Assembly (NCBI RefSeq): GCF_009388985.1
Contig: NZ_CP036422.1
Location: forward strand, 3,672,501 to 3,736,500
DNA length: 64,000 nt
Reading direction: 5' to 3'
Source of the DNA: Halioglobus maricola
GTDB taxonomy: Bacteria; Pseudomonadota; Gammaproteobacteria; Pseudomonadales; Halieaceae
Shown here piece by piece: positions 25,141 to 33,940 of this stretch (the stretch's first letter is position 1; each line of letters begins with the position of its first letter). Both the position numbers and the translations under genes were made by a program. Below the pieces are notes generated by a model. That model saw only the letters and a list, made by a program, of their open reading frames with translations. It was not told the DNA's origin and ran no database searches.

Positions 25141-25686
25141 TCAATTATTTGTTGTGTTCGGGTGTTCTGTGTAGAGCGGGTCATCTGGCCTGGGGCCGCC
25201 ACGAGTCGTAATCTTCGCAAAATGACCAGCTTCCCAGTCCGATGTGCCGGGCGCCAGGGTGTAGGCATCCAGAGCGAGAATACGCCGCTTGATGCGCCAC
25301 TCATCACCGCGCTTTTCGAAGGTGTCAAGATAGCGGCCTCTCAGTGCGAGATTCATACGTTGCGTTGAGCCCGGTTCAGGCGGCATATCGTGCCAGGCGA
25401 CGTAATATGCCTCTGAGAACGCCTCTGTTTCAGACTGCAACTCGATCAAACGATTGCCTACAAAGTGATGCGTAGGCATGTTGTCAGTAAAACCAAAGGC
25501 CCACTCGACCAGGCCATCCACGTCGCCCTCATACAACAGGTGGTCGTCGTAGGCGTCGGGCCAGTAGACGGTCCTCAACAACGCCGGATCCTGTCGGTCG
25601 ATAGCCCGGGCGTAACGCATCAGTTGCTCTTCGATGTCCTGCTTGTCCAGCAAGCCCTGGAGTTTTGCTTGATTGATAGACTCCAT
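25141..25686 (-). CDS. SnoaL-like protein (ring-hydroxylating dioxygenase beta-like fold, 181 aa)
   Basis: An NTF2-fold protein of the SnoaL_4 type: DIEEQLMRYARAIDRQDPAL then LRTVYWPDAYDDH, the usual opening, and HHFVGNRLIEL and YLDTFEKRGDEWRIKRR later. Members of this group are found with P450 and SDR genes in steroid, terpene and aromatic degradation and in polyketide pathways. It lies 18 bases downstream of the P450. A catalytic function is likely but cannot be named. Confidence 0.85.
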   Translation of the reverse strand: MESINQAKLQGLLDKQDIEEQLMRYARAIDRQDPALLRTVYWPDAYDDHLLYEGDVDGLVEWAFGFTDNMPTHHFVGNRLIELQSETEAFSEAYYVAWHDMPPEPGSTQRMNLALRGRYLDTFEKRGDEWRIKRRILALDAYTLAPGTSDWEAGHFAKITTRGGPRPDDPLYTEHPNTTNN

Positions 25687-25704
25687 CTCTGCTGACCCCC
25701 TGGC

Positions 25705-26919
25705 TCAACTATCCCGGCGTGGACGCGCCGTAAACCGTGCCGGCAGCTCCAGGAAGCCCTGAGTCTCGGCACCATGGAAATCCCACTTCACCTTCTCTGG
25801 CGCCGTCAACTCGATGTCTGGCACGCGAGCGAGCAGTTCTTCCATTACCACCCGCTGTTCCATCAGGGCCGTCATGCGGCCGACGCAGGAATGCTTGCCC
25901 AACCCCCAAGCCAGGCTTTGGAAACCAGACCTGTCTATATTGAAGTCGAGCGGGTTTTCGGTGACAGCCGGGTCACGGTTAGCCGCTTCCCACGCCATAT
26001 AGACAGATTCACCTTTCTTGATAGTTTTGCCGTGAACTTCAACGTCCTTGGTGGCCATCCTGTAAAGACCGAGGAATGGGTGGTGCAGGCGAAGTCCCTC
26101 ATCTACTGCGAGTGGTATATCCTCAGGGTTGTCAATTAGGCGCTGCTTCAATTCAGGACGCCGCAACACCTCATAGAACAGATTAGTCAAGGCAGCGGTG
26201 GTGGTACCGTGACCCGCTGTCAGTAGAGAGATGACACAAGCCCCCACCTCTTCTGGCGTAAGAGGTCGACCGTCAATATCTGCGTCGGCAAGTACCGACA
26301 GGTAGTCATCCTGCGGATCTGCTTTCTTCTTCTCCACCGCCTTCCAGCCGAACTCGGCAAAGGGTACCCATAGTTCCATGAATTTTTCCGGCTCGCCAAC
26401 GGCCGCCAGAAGTTCAACGTTCATTTTACGCAGAGTATCGTGAAGCTCCGGTTCTAGGCCCAGAACGTGAAAAATAGCCTTCATGGGTATGAGCTCAGCC
26501 AGATCGAGGTGAAGATCGCACTCGCCCTTTTCAACAAAGCTTTCGATCAGCTCGATGGTATCGGCGCGAACCAGCGGCTCGATTCGACCCGGCGTACGGA
26601 CATTTACCCCACCGGTAAATATCTTGCGCCAGGGACCGTGCTCGGGAGGATCAAAAGAGCTTGGCGGAAACACCGGCATGTCTTCACTGTAGGGTCGAAG
26701 TACCGAGGGACCAGAAGCGTAGGTTTGAAAGTCGAGCAGACCATTGCGAACATCTTCATAATTCATGAAGACGTGGAAGCCCCCGAGCTCCCTGGAATAC
26801 GGCACCGGACACTCTGTACGGGCTCGCTCAATCAGGTCATGAGCCTCGTCTGGCGTCATGCTATAGCTTGAAAACTTCTCGAATTCTTCCTCGAGAGAAA
26901 ATGGGCATTTTCCGGTCAT
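25705..26919 (-). CDS. Cytochrome P450
   Basis: A 404-aa soluble class I P450 that would hydroxylate the substrate with electrons from the ferredoxin encoded 1.6 kb downstream. Visible landmarks are the I-helix oxygen-binding motif (TAGHGTTTAAL), the K-helix E-x-x-R (DEGLRLHHP), and the heme loop WGLGKHSCVGR with the Cys ligand; here the usual Phe of the loop is Trp. The start at 26919 follows GAGGAGG by 6 bases; an upstream in-frame TTG lies within that ribosome site and is not the start. First gene of the P450-EthD operon, behind a motif shared with the flavin oxygenase gene. Confidence 0.95.
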   Translation of the reverse strand: MTGKCPFSLEEEFEKFSSYSMTPDEAHDLIERARTECPVPYSRELGGFHVFMNYEDVRNGLLDFQTYASGPSVLRPYSEDMPVFPPSSFDPPEHGPWRKIFTGGVNVRTPGRIEPLVRADTIELIESFVEKGECDLHLDLAELIPMKAIFHVLGLEPELHDTLRKMNVELLAAVGEPEKFMELWVPFAEFGWKAVEKKKADPQDDYLSVLADADIDGRPLTPEEVGACVISLLTAGHGTTTAALTNLFYEVLRRPELKQRLIDNPEDIPLAVDEGLRLHHPFLGLYRMATKDVEVHGKTIKKGESVYMAWEAANRDPAVTENPLDFNIDRSGFQSLAWGLGKHSCVGRMTALMEQRVVMEELLARVPDIELTAPEKVKWDFHGAETQGFLELPARFTARPRRDS

Positions 26920-26993
26920 CTGTAACCTCCTCAAAATTCGCGTAGCATTGAATTTACAGGGCCCATGGATGGAGATGAACCCCTCGCTACTCT

Positions 26994-27020
26994 ATAAGCC
27001 ATATAGATTTTTCAAATACC
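26994..27020 (-). promoter_or_regulatory. Shared upstream motif, copy 1 (P450 operon)
   Basis: On the minus strand GGTATTTGAA, AAATCTATAT, GGCTTAT. It matches the element at 29900-29926 at 20 of 27 positions, with the blocks TATTTGAA and TCTATA conserved in register. It ends 75 bases before the P450 start. It is probably the binding site of a common regulator or a shared promoter. Confidence 0.5.
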
Positions 27021-27045
27021 TACAAATAATACGTGTTTAACGGCT

Positions 27046-28458
27046 TCACGCATTGATGCACTCACCATAGGAGTCAGCAACACATTCGAAAAAGAATTCA
27101 ATATCAGGCAGCAATTCCGGCGTAGATTGAACGCCCAGGTACAACTCGTCACAGTAGCTCGTTACAGTGCACAGTAGCCCCATGCCATCTATCAGGAAAC
27201 CCAGGCCATAGTTGCTCAACATCTTTGCACCCATAAAGTAGAGCGGTACCCGCGGCCCTGGTACATTGGTCAAAACCATCCCACTGAATGGAACTGGTAT
27301 TTTTTCAACCAGCTTGAAATAATTGATCGCCTTGAACACCTTGCCCAAGGTATAAGTCGGGACCACATCGACGACGTCCAATGGGCTTCCGGATCGCGAT
27401 GTAGCTTTCTCCTTCGCCTGTCTGGTGTTGTCCCGGATAAATCGGAGCCTGTCCAGCGGGTCGACGATATCGCTGCCTATGGCTGCGCGCATAGCTGAAG
27501 CCTGGTTTCCTGAGCTTTCAGTATTGCTTTCCTTATGCTCCGATCTCGGCATCGCGATAACCAAAGAAGTTTCAGGTAGTTCCCCATGATGCTCCATGTA
27601 TTTCCTCACAGCCCCTGCGAAAATCGCCAGCGTGGCATCATTCACCGTGGCGCCTTCAACCTTGTTCTTGATGGACTTGATCTCCGCCAAGGGCCAGGTA
27701 ATGGAATCATAGACCCGCTCGTTAGTCTGGATGCTGTTGGAAAACCTCGTCCTGGGAACTTCCGGACCTTCCTTCACCTTTGAGCGAGAGAGTATTCTTT
27801 TCGCTGCGCCCTTGACCAGACCTGGCATCATGCTTGCCGCAACCCGGGTAGACATATTCGTCCACCGGTATCGGTTACCGATTGCCTGCAACAGCATTTT
27901 TCCAGGGACATCCCTTCCTGGCTCCCGCGAGGTTCCCGCTGGACTCCAAGCAAAATCCGGACTGGCACTGTGCAACCTCGCCTGCAACTTCATTCCAGAC
28001 GTACCGTCGAACTGGCTGTGATGTAGCTTGGAGACCAGCGCAAACGCGTCCTTTGGGAGTCCCGGGATGCGACCCAGACCCGTGACCAGTGTCATCTGCC
28101 ATAAGGGCCTTGCCTGGTCCAGCGGCTGTTCAGCAATGCGCTCAAACAGGTTCATCATGTTGCGCTTGGTCGAACTACCCCTGAAGCTGACCTGCTGCAC
28201 GTGATTGTCAATATTAAAGTTCCGGTCTTCTACCCAGAACGGGAAGTCGGGCTTTATTGGCGACGGCTGTAGTTTCTGGCACAGGGGGAGACCTGAGACC
28301 ATGCTCGACATATAGCGTTTGACACTGTCGAGGGCAATCTTCCCTGACTCAACTGTAGATGGATCGTAGATACTCACCATCATCACATGCATCGGTGTGT
28401 TCTTCGTATCGATCGCAAACCAGATGTGGTTAGTGCCGCTTAGCTGTTTAATATGCAT
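27046..28458 (-). CDS. Wax ester synthase/diacylglycerol acyltransferase (WS/DGAT) family
   Basis: A 470-aa acyl-CoA:alcohol acyltransferase. The catalytic HHxxxDG motif is KLHHSQFDGTSG (near residue 140). The N-terminus HIKQLSGTNHIWFAID matches the family, as does the C-terminal NVPGPRVPLYFMGAKM block. Such enzymes make wax esters or triacylglycerols, or esterify other alcohols. I use the ATG at 28458 after GGCGGAG; a TTG start at 28488 is unlikely. Its place between P450 and flavin oxygenase may mean that the alcohol acceptor is a pathway intermediate or that the carbon is stored; both are inference. Confidence 0.92.
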   Translation of the reverse strand: MHIKQLSGTNHIWFAIDTKNTPMHVMMVSIYDPSTVESGKIALDSVKRYMSSMVSGLPLCQKLQPSPIKPDFPFWVEDRNFNIDNHVQQVSFRGSSTKRNMMNLFERIAEQPLDQARPLWQMTLVTGLGRIPGLPKDAFALVSKLHHSQFDGTSGMKLQARLHSASPDFAWSPAGTSREPGRDVPGKMLLQAIGNRYRWTNMSTRVAASMMPGLVKGAAKRILSRSKVKEGPEVPRTRFSNSIQTNERVYDSITWPLAEIKSIKNKVEGATVNDATLAIFAGAVRKYMEHHGELPETSLVIAMPRSEHKESNTESSGNQASAMRAAIGSDIVDPLDRLRFIRDNTRQAKEKATSRSGSPLDVVDVVPTYTLGKVFKAINYFKLVEKIPVPFSGMVLTNVPGPRVPLYFMGAKMLSNYGLGFLIDGMGLLCTVTSYCDELYLGVQSTPELLPDIEFFFECVADSYGECINA

Positions 28459-28571
28459 AGCTCCGCCTACCCGCTTCGAACTACACAAACAAAGCCAGTA
28501 TTAACATGCAGAAAAAAGTGGCCCAAAGACGAATCTGGGGGCCACCAAGAGGGAGTGGACCTGAAAAAACC

Positions 28572-29777
28572 CTAGACTGCGAGCTCGTCCAGGACAGAGA
28601 GCTCTCTGCCCAACACATGGTCACCATAGGCTTCGAAGCTGATGTAGGGGTTGAACACCACATGCCTGGAGCCCACGTTGAAATCGAGCCAGTAGCGCTG
28701 AGCCATGTTTGATTCGCTGAAACCGGAGGAACCCGCCAGGTCCATCAAGGTCGTGGACGCCTCGGATAAAAGCTTTATCACCAGCGCGACTTCGGCCCTG
28801 ATGTGTTGCGCCTCGTCAACCGAGAGATGACGAGCCTTCAGCGCAGATTGATCGTTTACATCATTAACACTGTCCATCATCGTTCTGGCGGTGCGAATCT
28901 TGGTTGCGGCCTCACCGATATACGCCCTGAATGCGCCGGAATCCTGCCTTGCGGTGTAATTCGTATAGACCACAGGTTTGTTGGCTCCAGCCGCGACTGC
29001 ATCCAATAAACCTTCTACGGTGCCGACAAGAACGCCAAGCGCCTTGGCGCGCAGCAGAGGAAACACCACCCAGTAATCGGACGCTTCCATCTCGTAGCTG
29101 AAGCCCTCTGCACTAACAACAGCGGCCATCTTACAAGCATATTCCAAAGGTACGAATACCTTGTCAGCTACCAGGGTGTCTGACCCGGAGCCACGCATGC
29201 CTACAACGTCCCAGGTATCAAGACGCGTTACATCATTGATAGACACCAGACATTGAACCGGTTGGGTCTCTTCAAGTATGCCAGTTAATAACGCGTACTC
29301 AGCATGATGAGAATTGGAGCCATAAGACCATCGGCCGGTGAGAAGATACCCACCTTCCACCACTTCCAAAGTGCCAAATCCATTCTGGGGGCTGGTGAGC
29401 ATGGGTGTACCGTTGGCAAAAACTGCCTCCTGCATGGAATCTTTCATCTGGGAAGCCATCCACGCACAGGAATTCGTTATCGAAACACTCCAGGCCGTCG
29501 AAGGGCAACCGCGGGCAATTTCAGCCGAAACACGTGCTAGTGCAACCGAAGAAAGTCGCTCCCCATCCCAGCGAGACGGTACAGCAAGATTGTGCAGACC
29601 CGCGTTGGTGATGGCATCTACAACCTCTTCTGTCATCTCACCAATCTGGTGATGTATCTGGGCATTTTTTTGCAACAGAGGCCGGAGCGCTTTCGCCGCG
29701 CGAATCGCTTTTGCCTCCCCCTCCGCACTGAAGGAAAGGGCCCTTCGTGCTATTTTCGTGTTTGCGCTTGCAGTCAT
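28572..29777 (-). CDS. Group D flavin-dependent monooxygenase (acyl-CoA dehydrogenase fold, HsaA-like)
   Basis: A 401-aa oxygenase component with the acyl-CoA dehydrogenase fold: helical N-domain (IHHQIGEMTEEVVDAITNAG), beta domain (GYLLTGRWSYGSNSHHAEYA, with the WxYGSG-like motif of the HsaA/HpaB-type group) and VGMRGSGSDTLVADKVFVP. Members use reduced flavin supplied by a separate reductase to hydroxylate phenols and related rings. A suitable reductase is encoded at 36128. I choose the ATG at 29777 after AAGGA; the 60 bases upstream add a sequence foreign to the family. The family also contains dehydrogenases, so the call is likely, not certain. Confidence 0.82.
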   Translation of the reverse strand: MTASANTKIARRALSFSAEGEAKAIRAAKALRPLLQKNAQIHHQIGEMTEEVVDAITNAGLHNLAVPSRWDGERLSSVALARVSAEIARGCPSTAWSVSITNSCAWMASQMKDSMQEAVFANGTPMLTSPQNGFGTLEVVEGGYLLTGRWSYGSNSHHAEYALLTGILEETQPVQCLVSINDVTRLDTWDVVGMRGSGSDTLVADKVFVPLEYACKMAAVVSAEGFSYEMEASDYWVVFPLLRAKALGVLVGTVEGLLDAVAAGANKPVVYTNYTARQDSGAFRAYIGEAATKIRTARTMMDSVNDVNDQSALKARHLSVDEAQHIRAEVALVIKLLSEASTTLMDLAGSSGFSESNMAQRYWLDFNVGSRHVVFNPYISFEAYGDHVLGRELSVLDELAV

Positions 29778-29899
29778 AACTTTACATCCTTCGACGATTT
29801 TCCACTCCAGGTGACAGAAACATGCCAGCTGAGACACCTCCTTCAGGCTTGAGATAACGTTACGTCAGTCTTGCGAGAGGAAGAACCCACGTTTACCCA

Positions 29900-29926
29900 A
29901 TAGGCAGTATAGAAGATTCAAATATC
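29900..29926 (-). promoter_or_regulatory. Shared upstream motif, copy 2 (flavin oxygenase gene)
   Basis: On the minus strand GATATTTGAA, TCTTCTATAC, TGCCTAT. It is related to 26994-27020 and has the same orientation to its gene, 123 bases before the start. The 29778-30072 spacer otherwise shows only AT-rich DNA that must also serve the divergent NUDIX gene. Confidence 0.5.
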
Positions 29927-30072
29927 TCAATTATTACAATGAGTTATGCCTAACTAGCGATTCTTCCGATAAACACTATTCGACAACTTACATAGGCCCA
30001 TTGGAAGAGATCAGCCATACTTGCCAAATGGGGAACGGCATACCGCCATTACCAGACGATCAAGGGTGCACC

Positions 30073-30681
30073 ATGATGATGCAGCGCTATTGCTACGAGT
30101 GCGGTGGCCCACTTTCTCTTTCCTACCCTGAAGGCGATGAACGTCCACGAGAAACGTGTCGACGCTGCGGTTGGATAAACTATGTAAACCCAAAAGTGCA
30201 GGTAGCCATGGTCGCTACGCATCAAGACAGAATCCTGTGGATGCAACGTGCGGAGGAACCCAGGAAAGGTTACTGGTCTCTCCCCGGTGGTTTTATGGAA
30301 GTTGATGAGTCGCCACGCGAAGCGGCTGTTCGTGAAGCCAAGGAGGAAACCGGGATCGAGTTGGATCCTGAGTCCACAGAATTATACGTAGTCGGTAACA
30401 TCCGATCGATCAATGAAGTACACCTATTGTTTCGTGCGGAGTGTAACTCTCACTTTACCAACCCTGGCCCGGAAGCCCAGGATGCCCAGTGGTTCACGGA
30501 GGAAAACGCTCCATGGCAAAAGCTCGCTTACGGAATAGCAGAGGAAGGGCTACGACGTTTTTACCGGGATATGCGGACAAACGATTTCGGTATCTATTAC
30601 GCAGAAATTATCAGCGATGAACTTTATTTAACCAACTACCACAGGTCCCTTGATACGATTAGCTCGAAATACAATTTATAA
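30073..30681 (+). CDS. NUDIX hydrolase with N-terminal zinc ribbon
   Basis: About 202 aa. A zinc ribbon (CYECGGPL and CRRCGW) precedes a NUDIX domain with an intact Nudix box: GGFMEVDESPREAAV then REAKEETGIEL, matching G-x5-E-x7-R-E-x2-E-E-x-G. The zinc-ribbon layout is like NudC-type and related pyrophosphohydrolases. It would split a nucleoside diphosphate linked to another group (NADH, CoA or similar). The start is uncertain: ATG at 30073 (after AAGGG), ATG at 30028 or TTG at 30001. Convergent with the LysR gene. Confidence 0.85.
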   Translation: MMMQRYCYECGGPLSLSYPEGDERPRETCRRCGWINYVNPKVQVAMVATHQDRILWMQRAEEPRKGYWSLPGGFMEVDESPREAAVREAKEETGIELDPESTELYVVGNIRSINEVHLLFRAECNSHFTNPGPEAQDAQWFTEENAPWQKLAYGIAEEGLRRFYRDMRTNDFGIYYAEIISDELYLTNYHRSLDTISSKYNL

Positions 30682-30716
30682 GGGGCTGTCTACTCTGTAA
30701 CGTGTGCAAGGTGAAT

Positions 30717-31631
30717 TCACCGCGGATACATTTTCTTGAAAATGTTCCTGACAAACTCGTGAACGTTATCCGACTGGTAAACCCTGTCCCACATAATGCA
30801 ATAGGCGAATGCGACACCGGGGTTCATCGAACCAATGATCTTGCAAGCAAACTTGTCTTGCAATTTCTTTGCGAGTCGCCGGGGAAGCAGGACAACGGAA
30901 TCCGTCTCTTCGGCAATCAACGGCAACAATGACCACTGCTGAACTCTCAGGTCGATTTTTCTACCCTGCTCGAACTCGGAGATAACTTTTCTGGTAACAC
31001 TTGAATACCGTTCGAGGCCAACTGAAAATGTAGCGAAAGAAATATCTGGCTGCTCCTCAATTTCTTCGGCACTGAGCTCAGCAAGTGGGTTGGAATTGCC
31101 GACAAGGTAGACCATTTCTTCTTCGAACAGCGGGAAATACTTAAAATCCTGAAACACCGGGGAGTGACATATCGAGTCTGGCACAAGGTAAAAATCCAGC
31201 TCGTTTTCCCGGTTTATCAACTCCTTCGTTTCCGCAACATCCACATACTGGACACTAATTCCAGGGGCGCTTCTATTCAGTTCATTTCGCAGGCCTGAAG
31301 CTGTCATAGCGGCACCGTAATCGGTGGTGCCTATTACAATACCACGGCTCGCGGTTTCAGGCGTCGCGGATTCCATTTGCCACAGCTTATCCACCGCATC
31401 AAAAATCTCATCCAGTGGTTCACAGAGAGTTCGGGCCTTGGTCGTCAGCTCCATCCGGTTGCCTACCCGCACCAAAAGCATATCGTCGAATTCTTCCCGC
31501 AGCTGCTTCAGGGCCGAGCTCAGGGTTGGCTGGGAGACTCCAAGAATTTCTGATGCGCGCGAAAGATTCGGTTCCTTCAGAAGAACCGTCAAAATCCGCA
31601 GCTGGTTCAGATTGGTTTTGCGACCTGCCAT
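30717..31631 (-). CDS. LysR-family transcriptional regulator
   Basis: A 304-aa regulator. The winged HTH is at about 9-65 (LNQLRILTVLLKEPNLSRAS, then EILGVSQPTLSSALKQLREE), followed by a periplasmic-binding-like effector domain (GIVIGTTDYGAAMTASGLRN). It is similar in build to NodD/LinR-like members that respond to aromatic or related compounds. It lies between the two halves of the catabolic cluster and is the only transcription factor inside it, so it is the natural candidate to control the shared upstream motif. Effector unknown. Confidence 0.93.
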   Translation of the reverse strand: MAGRKTNLNQLRILTVLLKEPNLSRASEILGVSQPTLSSALKQLREEFDDMLLVRVGNRMELTTKARTLCEPLDEIFDAVDKLWQMESATPETASRGIVIGTTDYGAAMTASGLRNELNRSAPGISVQYVDVAETKELINRENELDFYLVPDSICHSPVFQDFKYFPLFEEEMVYLVGNSNPLAELSAEEIEEQPDISFATFSVGLERYSSVTRKVISEFEQGRKIDLRVQQWSLLPLIAEETDSVVLLPRRLAKKLQDKFACKIIGSMNPGVAFAYCIMWDRVYQSDNVHEFVRNIFKKMYPR

Positions 31632-31734
31632 AGCATTACCACATAGTTATTATAATAAGCAGCGCCACCCGAGTTGCTTTCGCTACCCGCAGGCTAGCTA
31701 TATCGAACTAATACATTATCAGATATGGGCTGAA

Positions 31735-33045
31735 CTACGCGAATTTTCCAATAAGCGCATCGGCGCACTTCTTGCCCGAAACGACCGCGCCCTCGATTCC
31801 TGCTGCATTATATTCACCGGCGAACGTCACAATGTCGCGCGTGAACTGTGGCTGTGCCTGACGCAAAGATCTGTAAACGCCCACATGACGCTCGTGATCC
31901 ACCCAATCCCAATGATGCAAATTGACCATTTCCACATGGTCCTTGAGATCTCCCAGAAATGGTTGGGCGGCGTCCAGGGCGTTGAATGCGACCTCTGTAT
32001 CGCTGAGTCCTTCCTGGCTTTTGGCCCAATCACCGGTCATATGCAGGGCCAGCAGCCCCTTACCCTCTGGCACCCTCCCTGGACATTTGTTATGTTCGAG
32101 AGCGATACCAAGTATGTCCCTCGCCTCAGAGCTGGGCACCAGAAGCAGTGCAGCGGCACTGTCCGGCACCGAGCGTAATCCGACATGGACGGTCAGACTG
32201 GGAACAGCTCTGGCTGAACTGAACCATTCTCGCTGCCTACCATCCATCCATGGCGCCATCTCAAGTGCGTAGCCCGGCGGCGTGGCGATGACCGCGCCAT
32301 CGAACTCAACACGCCGTCCATCAACAGTAACGAAAACCTGGTTTCCTTGCTTTTCAACGAGTTCGACTGTCGATCCACAATGAACCGAGGCGAGTTTACC
32401 GGCAATTTTTCTCGAGATGGCTCCCATGCCAGATTTCACCTGCAGAAGCTTGGCTCCACTGAATATTTTCATCAGCCAGACAATATCCGCTGCGGAAGAA
32501 ATCTTACTGGAAGTGAACATATTGACGCGTATGATGGGGTCGACCAGATAATCATGTGTCTCTTGTCCAAGCACCCTCATGGCGAAAGACTCGGCAGTTT
32601 CAGAGTCCAATTCTTCGAGCTGCGTCATATCTTCAAAATCACATTTCGACCAATACTTGATCATGGTGGGCACCAGCTTCACCAGGCCTAATTTTGCCCA
32701 GAATGAAAGAAAGCTGGTTCGAAGACCAGAGAGGATTGCGTTTGACAGGTCAATACAATGGACCTTCCCGCCCCTGGCAACGCCGAGAACAGGCTTGACC
32801 TGAATGCACTCCTCCATTGCACCCACATCACGAATCAGTTTTATCGTTTCCTTATATGCGGGAGACAGGGTTATGGCGCCTAAATCCATGGTGTAGCCGT
32901 CTTTGATCAACGAGACAGTTCTTCCACCGACCTCAGGGTTTTTCTCGTATACCGTGATATCAAAGCCGGCTTCCTGCAAACGGTATGCAGCAGACAGCCC
33001 TGCCATACCGGCGCCAATTACCGCAATATGCTTTCTTTGGCTCAT
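31735..33045 (-). CDS. FAD-dependent amine-oxidase-type oxidoreductase
   Basis: A 436-aa flavoprotein. The dinucleotide-binding loop is at the N-terminus (HIAVIGAGMAGLSAAYRLQE, then AGFDITVYEKNPEVGGRT). A second FAD-binding segment is near the C-terminus (TFAGEYNAAGIEGAVVSGKK). The fold is that of amine oxidases, phytoene desaturases and protoporphyrinogen oxidases, so it probably removes hydrogen from a C-C or C-N bond. I take the ATG at 33045, which overlaps the stop of the COX4-like gene (TAATG); the longer frame has 77 residues with no family character. Confidence 0.85.
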   Translation of the reverse strand: MSQRKHIAVIGAGMAGLSAAYRLQEAGFDITVYEKNPEVGGRTVSLIKDGYTMDLGAITLSPAYKETIKLIRDVGAMEECIQVKPVLGVARGGKVHCIDLSNAILSGLRTSFLSFWAKLGLVKLVPTMIKYWSKCDFEDMTQLEELDSETAESFAMRVLGQETHDYLVDPIIRVNMFTSSKISSAADIVWLMKIFSGAKLLQVKSGMGAISRKIAGKLASVHCGSTVELVEKQGNQVFVTVDGRRVEFDGAVIATPPGYALEMAPWMDGRQREWFSSARAVPSLTVHVGLRSVPDSAAALLLVPSSEARDILGIALEHNKCPGRVPEGKGLLALHMTGDWAKSQEGLSDTEVAFNALDAAQPFLGDLKDHVEMVNLHHWDWVDHERHVGVYRSLRQAQPQFTRDIVTFAGEYNAAGIEGAVVSGKKCADALIGKFA

Positions 33046-33311
33046 TAGGATTGCAGCAGTAACGCTGTGAGCAAGATAAACACCGCTACACACCAGATAT
33101 CGGTAGCCGCTTTCAAAATAAAAGGCGCAGTTCGCACTTCCATGAACTCCTGGATGACGAAACGAACCTTGATCAGGGCAATAGCCAGAATTGCCGCCCC
33201 TCCGAATTGAAAAGTTTGCGACTGTCCCTGGTCGATCCCCCATGACAGAAGGGTTGCGGCTACCAGAATTAGCCATACCGCGGTGATACGAGTGAAGATA
33301 ATAGTTTTCAT
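33045..33311 (-). CDS. COX4-like small membrane subunit (NorF-type)
   Basis: An 88-aa protein with three hydrophobic segments (WLILVAATLLSWGID, FGGAAILAIALIKVRFVI, IWCVAVFILLTALLLQS), as in prokaryotic cytochrome c oxidase subunit IV and NorF. The start ATG at 33311 overlaps the stop of the COX3-like gene (ATGA), a typical NorE-NorF arrangement. No catalytic subunit I is near. Possible roles are assembly, stability or tuning of a terminal oxidase or nitric oxide reductase encoded elsewhere. Confidence 0.8.
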   Translation of the reverse strand: MKTIIFTRITAVWLILVAATLLSWGIDQGQSQTFQFGGAAILAIALIKVRFVIQEFMEVRTAPFILKAATDIWCVAVFILLTALLLQS

Positions 33312-33940
33312 TTTACAAGATACAGAAGCGCGAATATTACGATCCAGAGCAGATCGACCAGGTGCCAAAAAATTGCCCCACTTTCCAAATTCTGCAGATC
33401 GCTGGCAGTAAGGCCACTTTGCCTCGATCGCAAAAGCAGCGTCATATAGAGAAGGATTCCCAGCCCTATCAAAACGTGTATTCCATGTATTCCCGTATAG
33501 ATGAAGTAGTACATGAAAAAGTCGTTAGTGCTTAAAGTAATGCCAGCGGTGATCTTCTCGCTGTACTCAAAAAACTTAATCACGATAAAGCCCGCGCCAC
33601 AGACGAAGGCAAGGAGCAGTAACTTCCACGACGTTCGATACAAGCCAAGTCGCACACAGTGAACCGCTGTAGCGACAAACCAGGAACTACTCAACATCAA
33701 AAGCGTATTCAGAACACCTATGCCTTGATTAAGCTGAGCCTGCGAGGTGATAAATAGAACCACGTCCTCATTACGATAATAAAGAAACGTTGCGAAGAAG
33801 ACGGTAAATACCAGCAGGTCTCCCAAGATGAAGAACCACACACCTTCTTCTCCCGGGAGACGCGACTTTGCCCGGGAGTGTGGCTGACCCGGCGTGGTCG
33901 CTGCTTGCGGTTGTACTGTCATTTCTGGTATCTGCTGCAC
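33308..33940 (-). CDS. COX3-like heme-copper oxidase subunit III (NorE-type)
   Basis: A 210-aa protein with about five membrane segments. Family motifs are visible: GVWFFILGDLLVFTVFFATF near 35-55, and YTGIHGIHVLIGLGILLYM and FWHLVDLLWIVIFALLYLV near the end, matching subunit III helices that carry His and Glu. The length fits NorE and CyoC-like subunits rather than mitochondrial COX3. A GTG at 33940 overlaps the previous stop by one base; an ATG at 33922 is an alternative. It is unusual here because no subunits I or II accompany it. Confidence 0.85.
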   Translation of the reverse strand: MQQIPEMTVQPQAATTPGQPHSRAKSRLPGEEGVWFFILGDLLVFTVFFATFLYYRNEDVVLFITSQAQLNQGIGVLNTLLMLSSSWFVATAVHCVRLGLYRTSWKLLLLAFVCGAGFIVIKFFEYSEKITAGITLSTNDFFMYYFIYTGIHGIHVLIGLGILLYMTLLLRSRQSGLTASDLQNLESGAIFWHLVDLLWIVIFALLYLVK

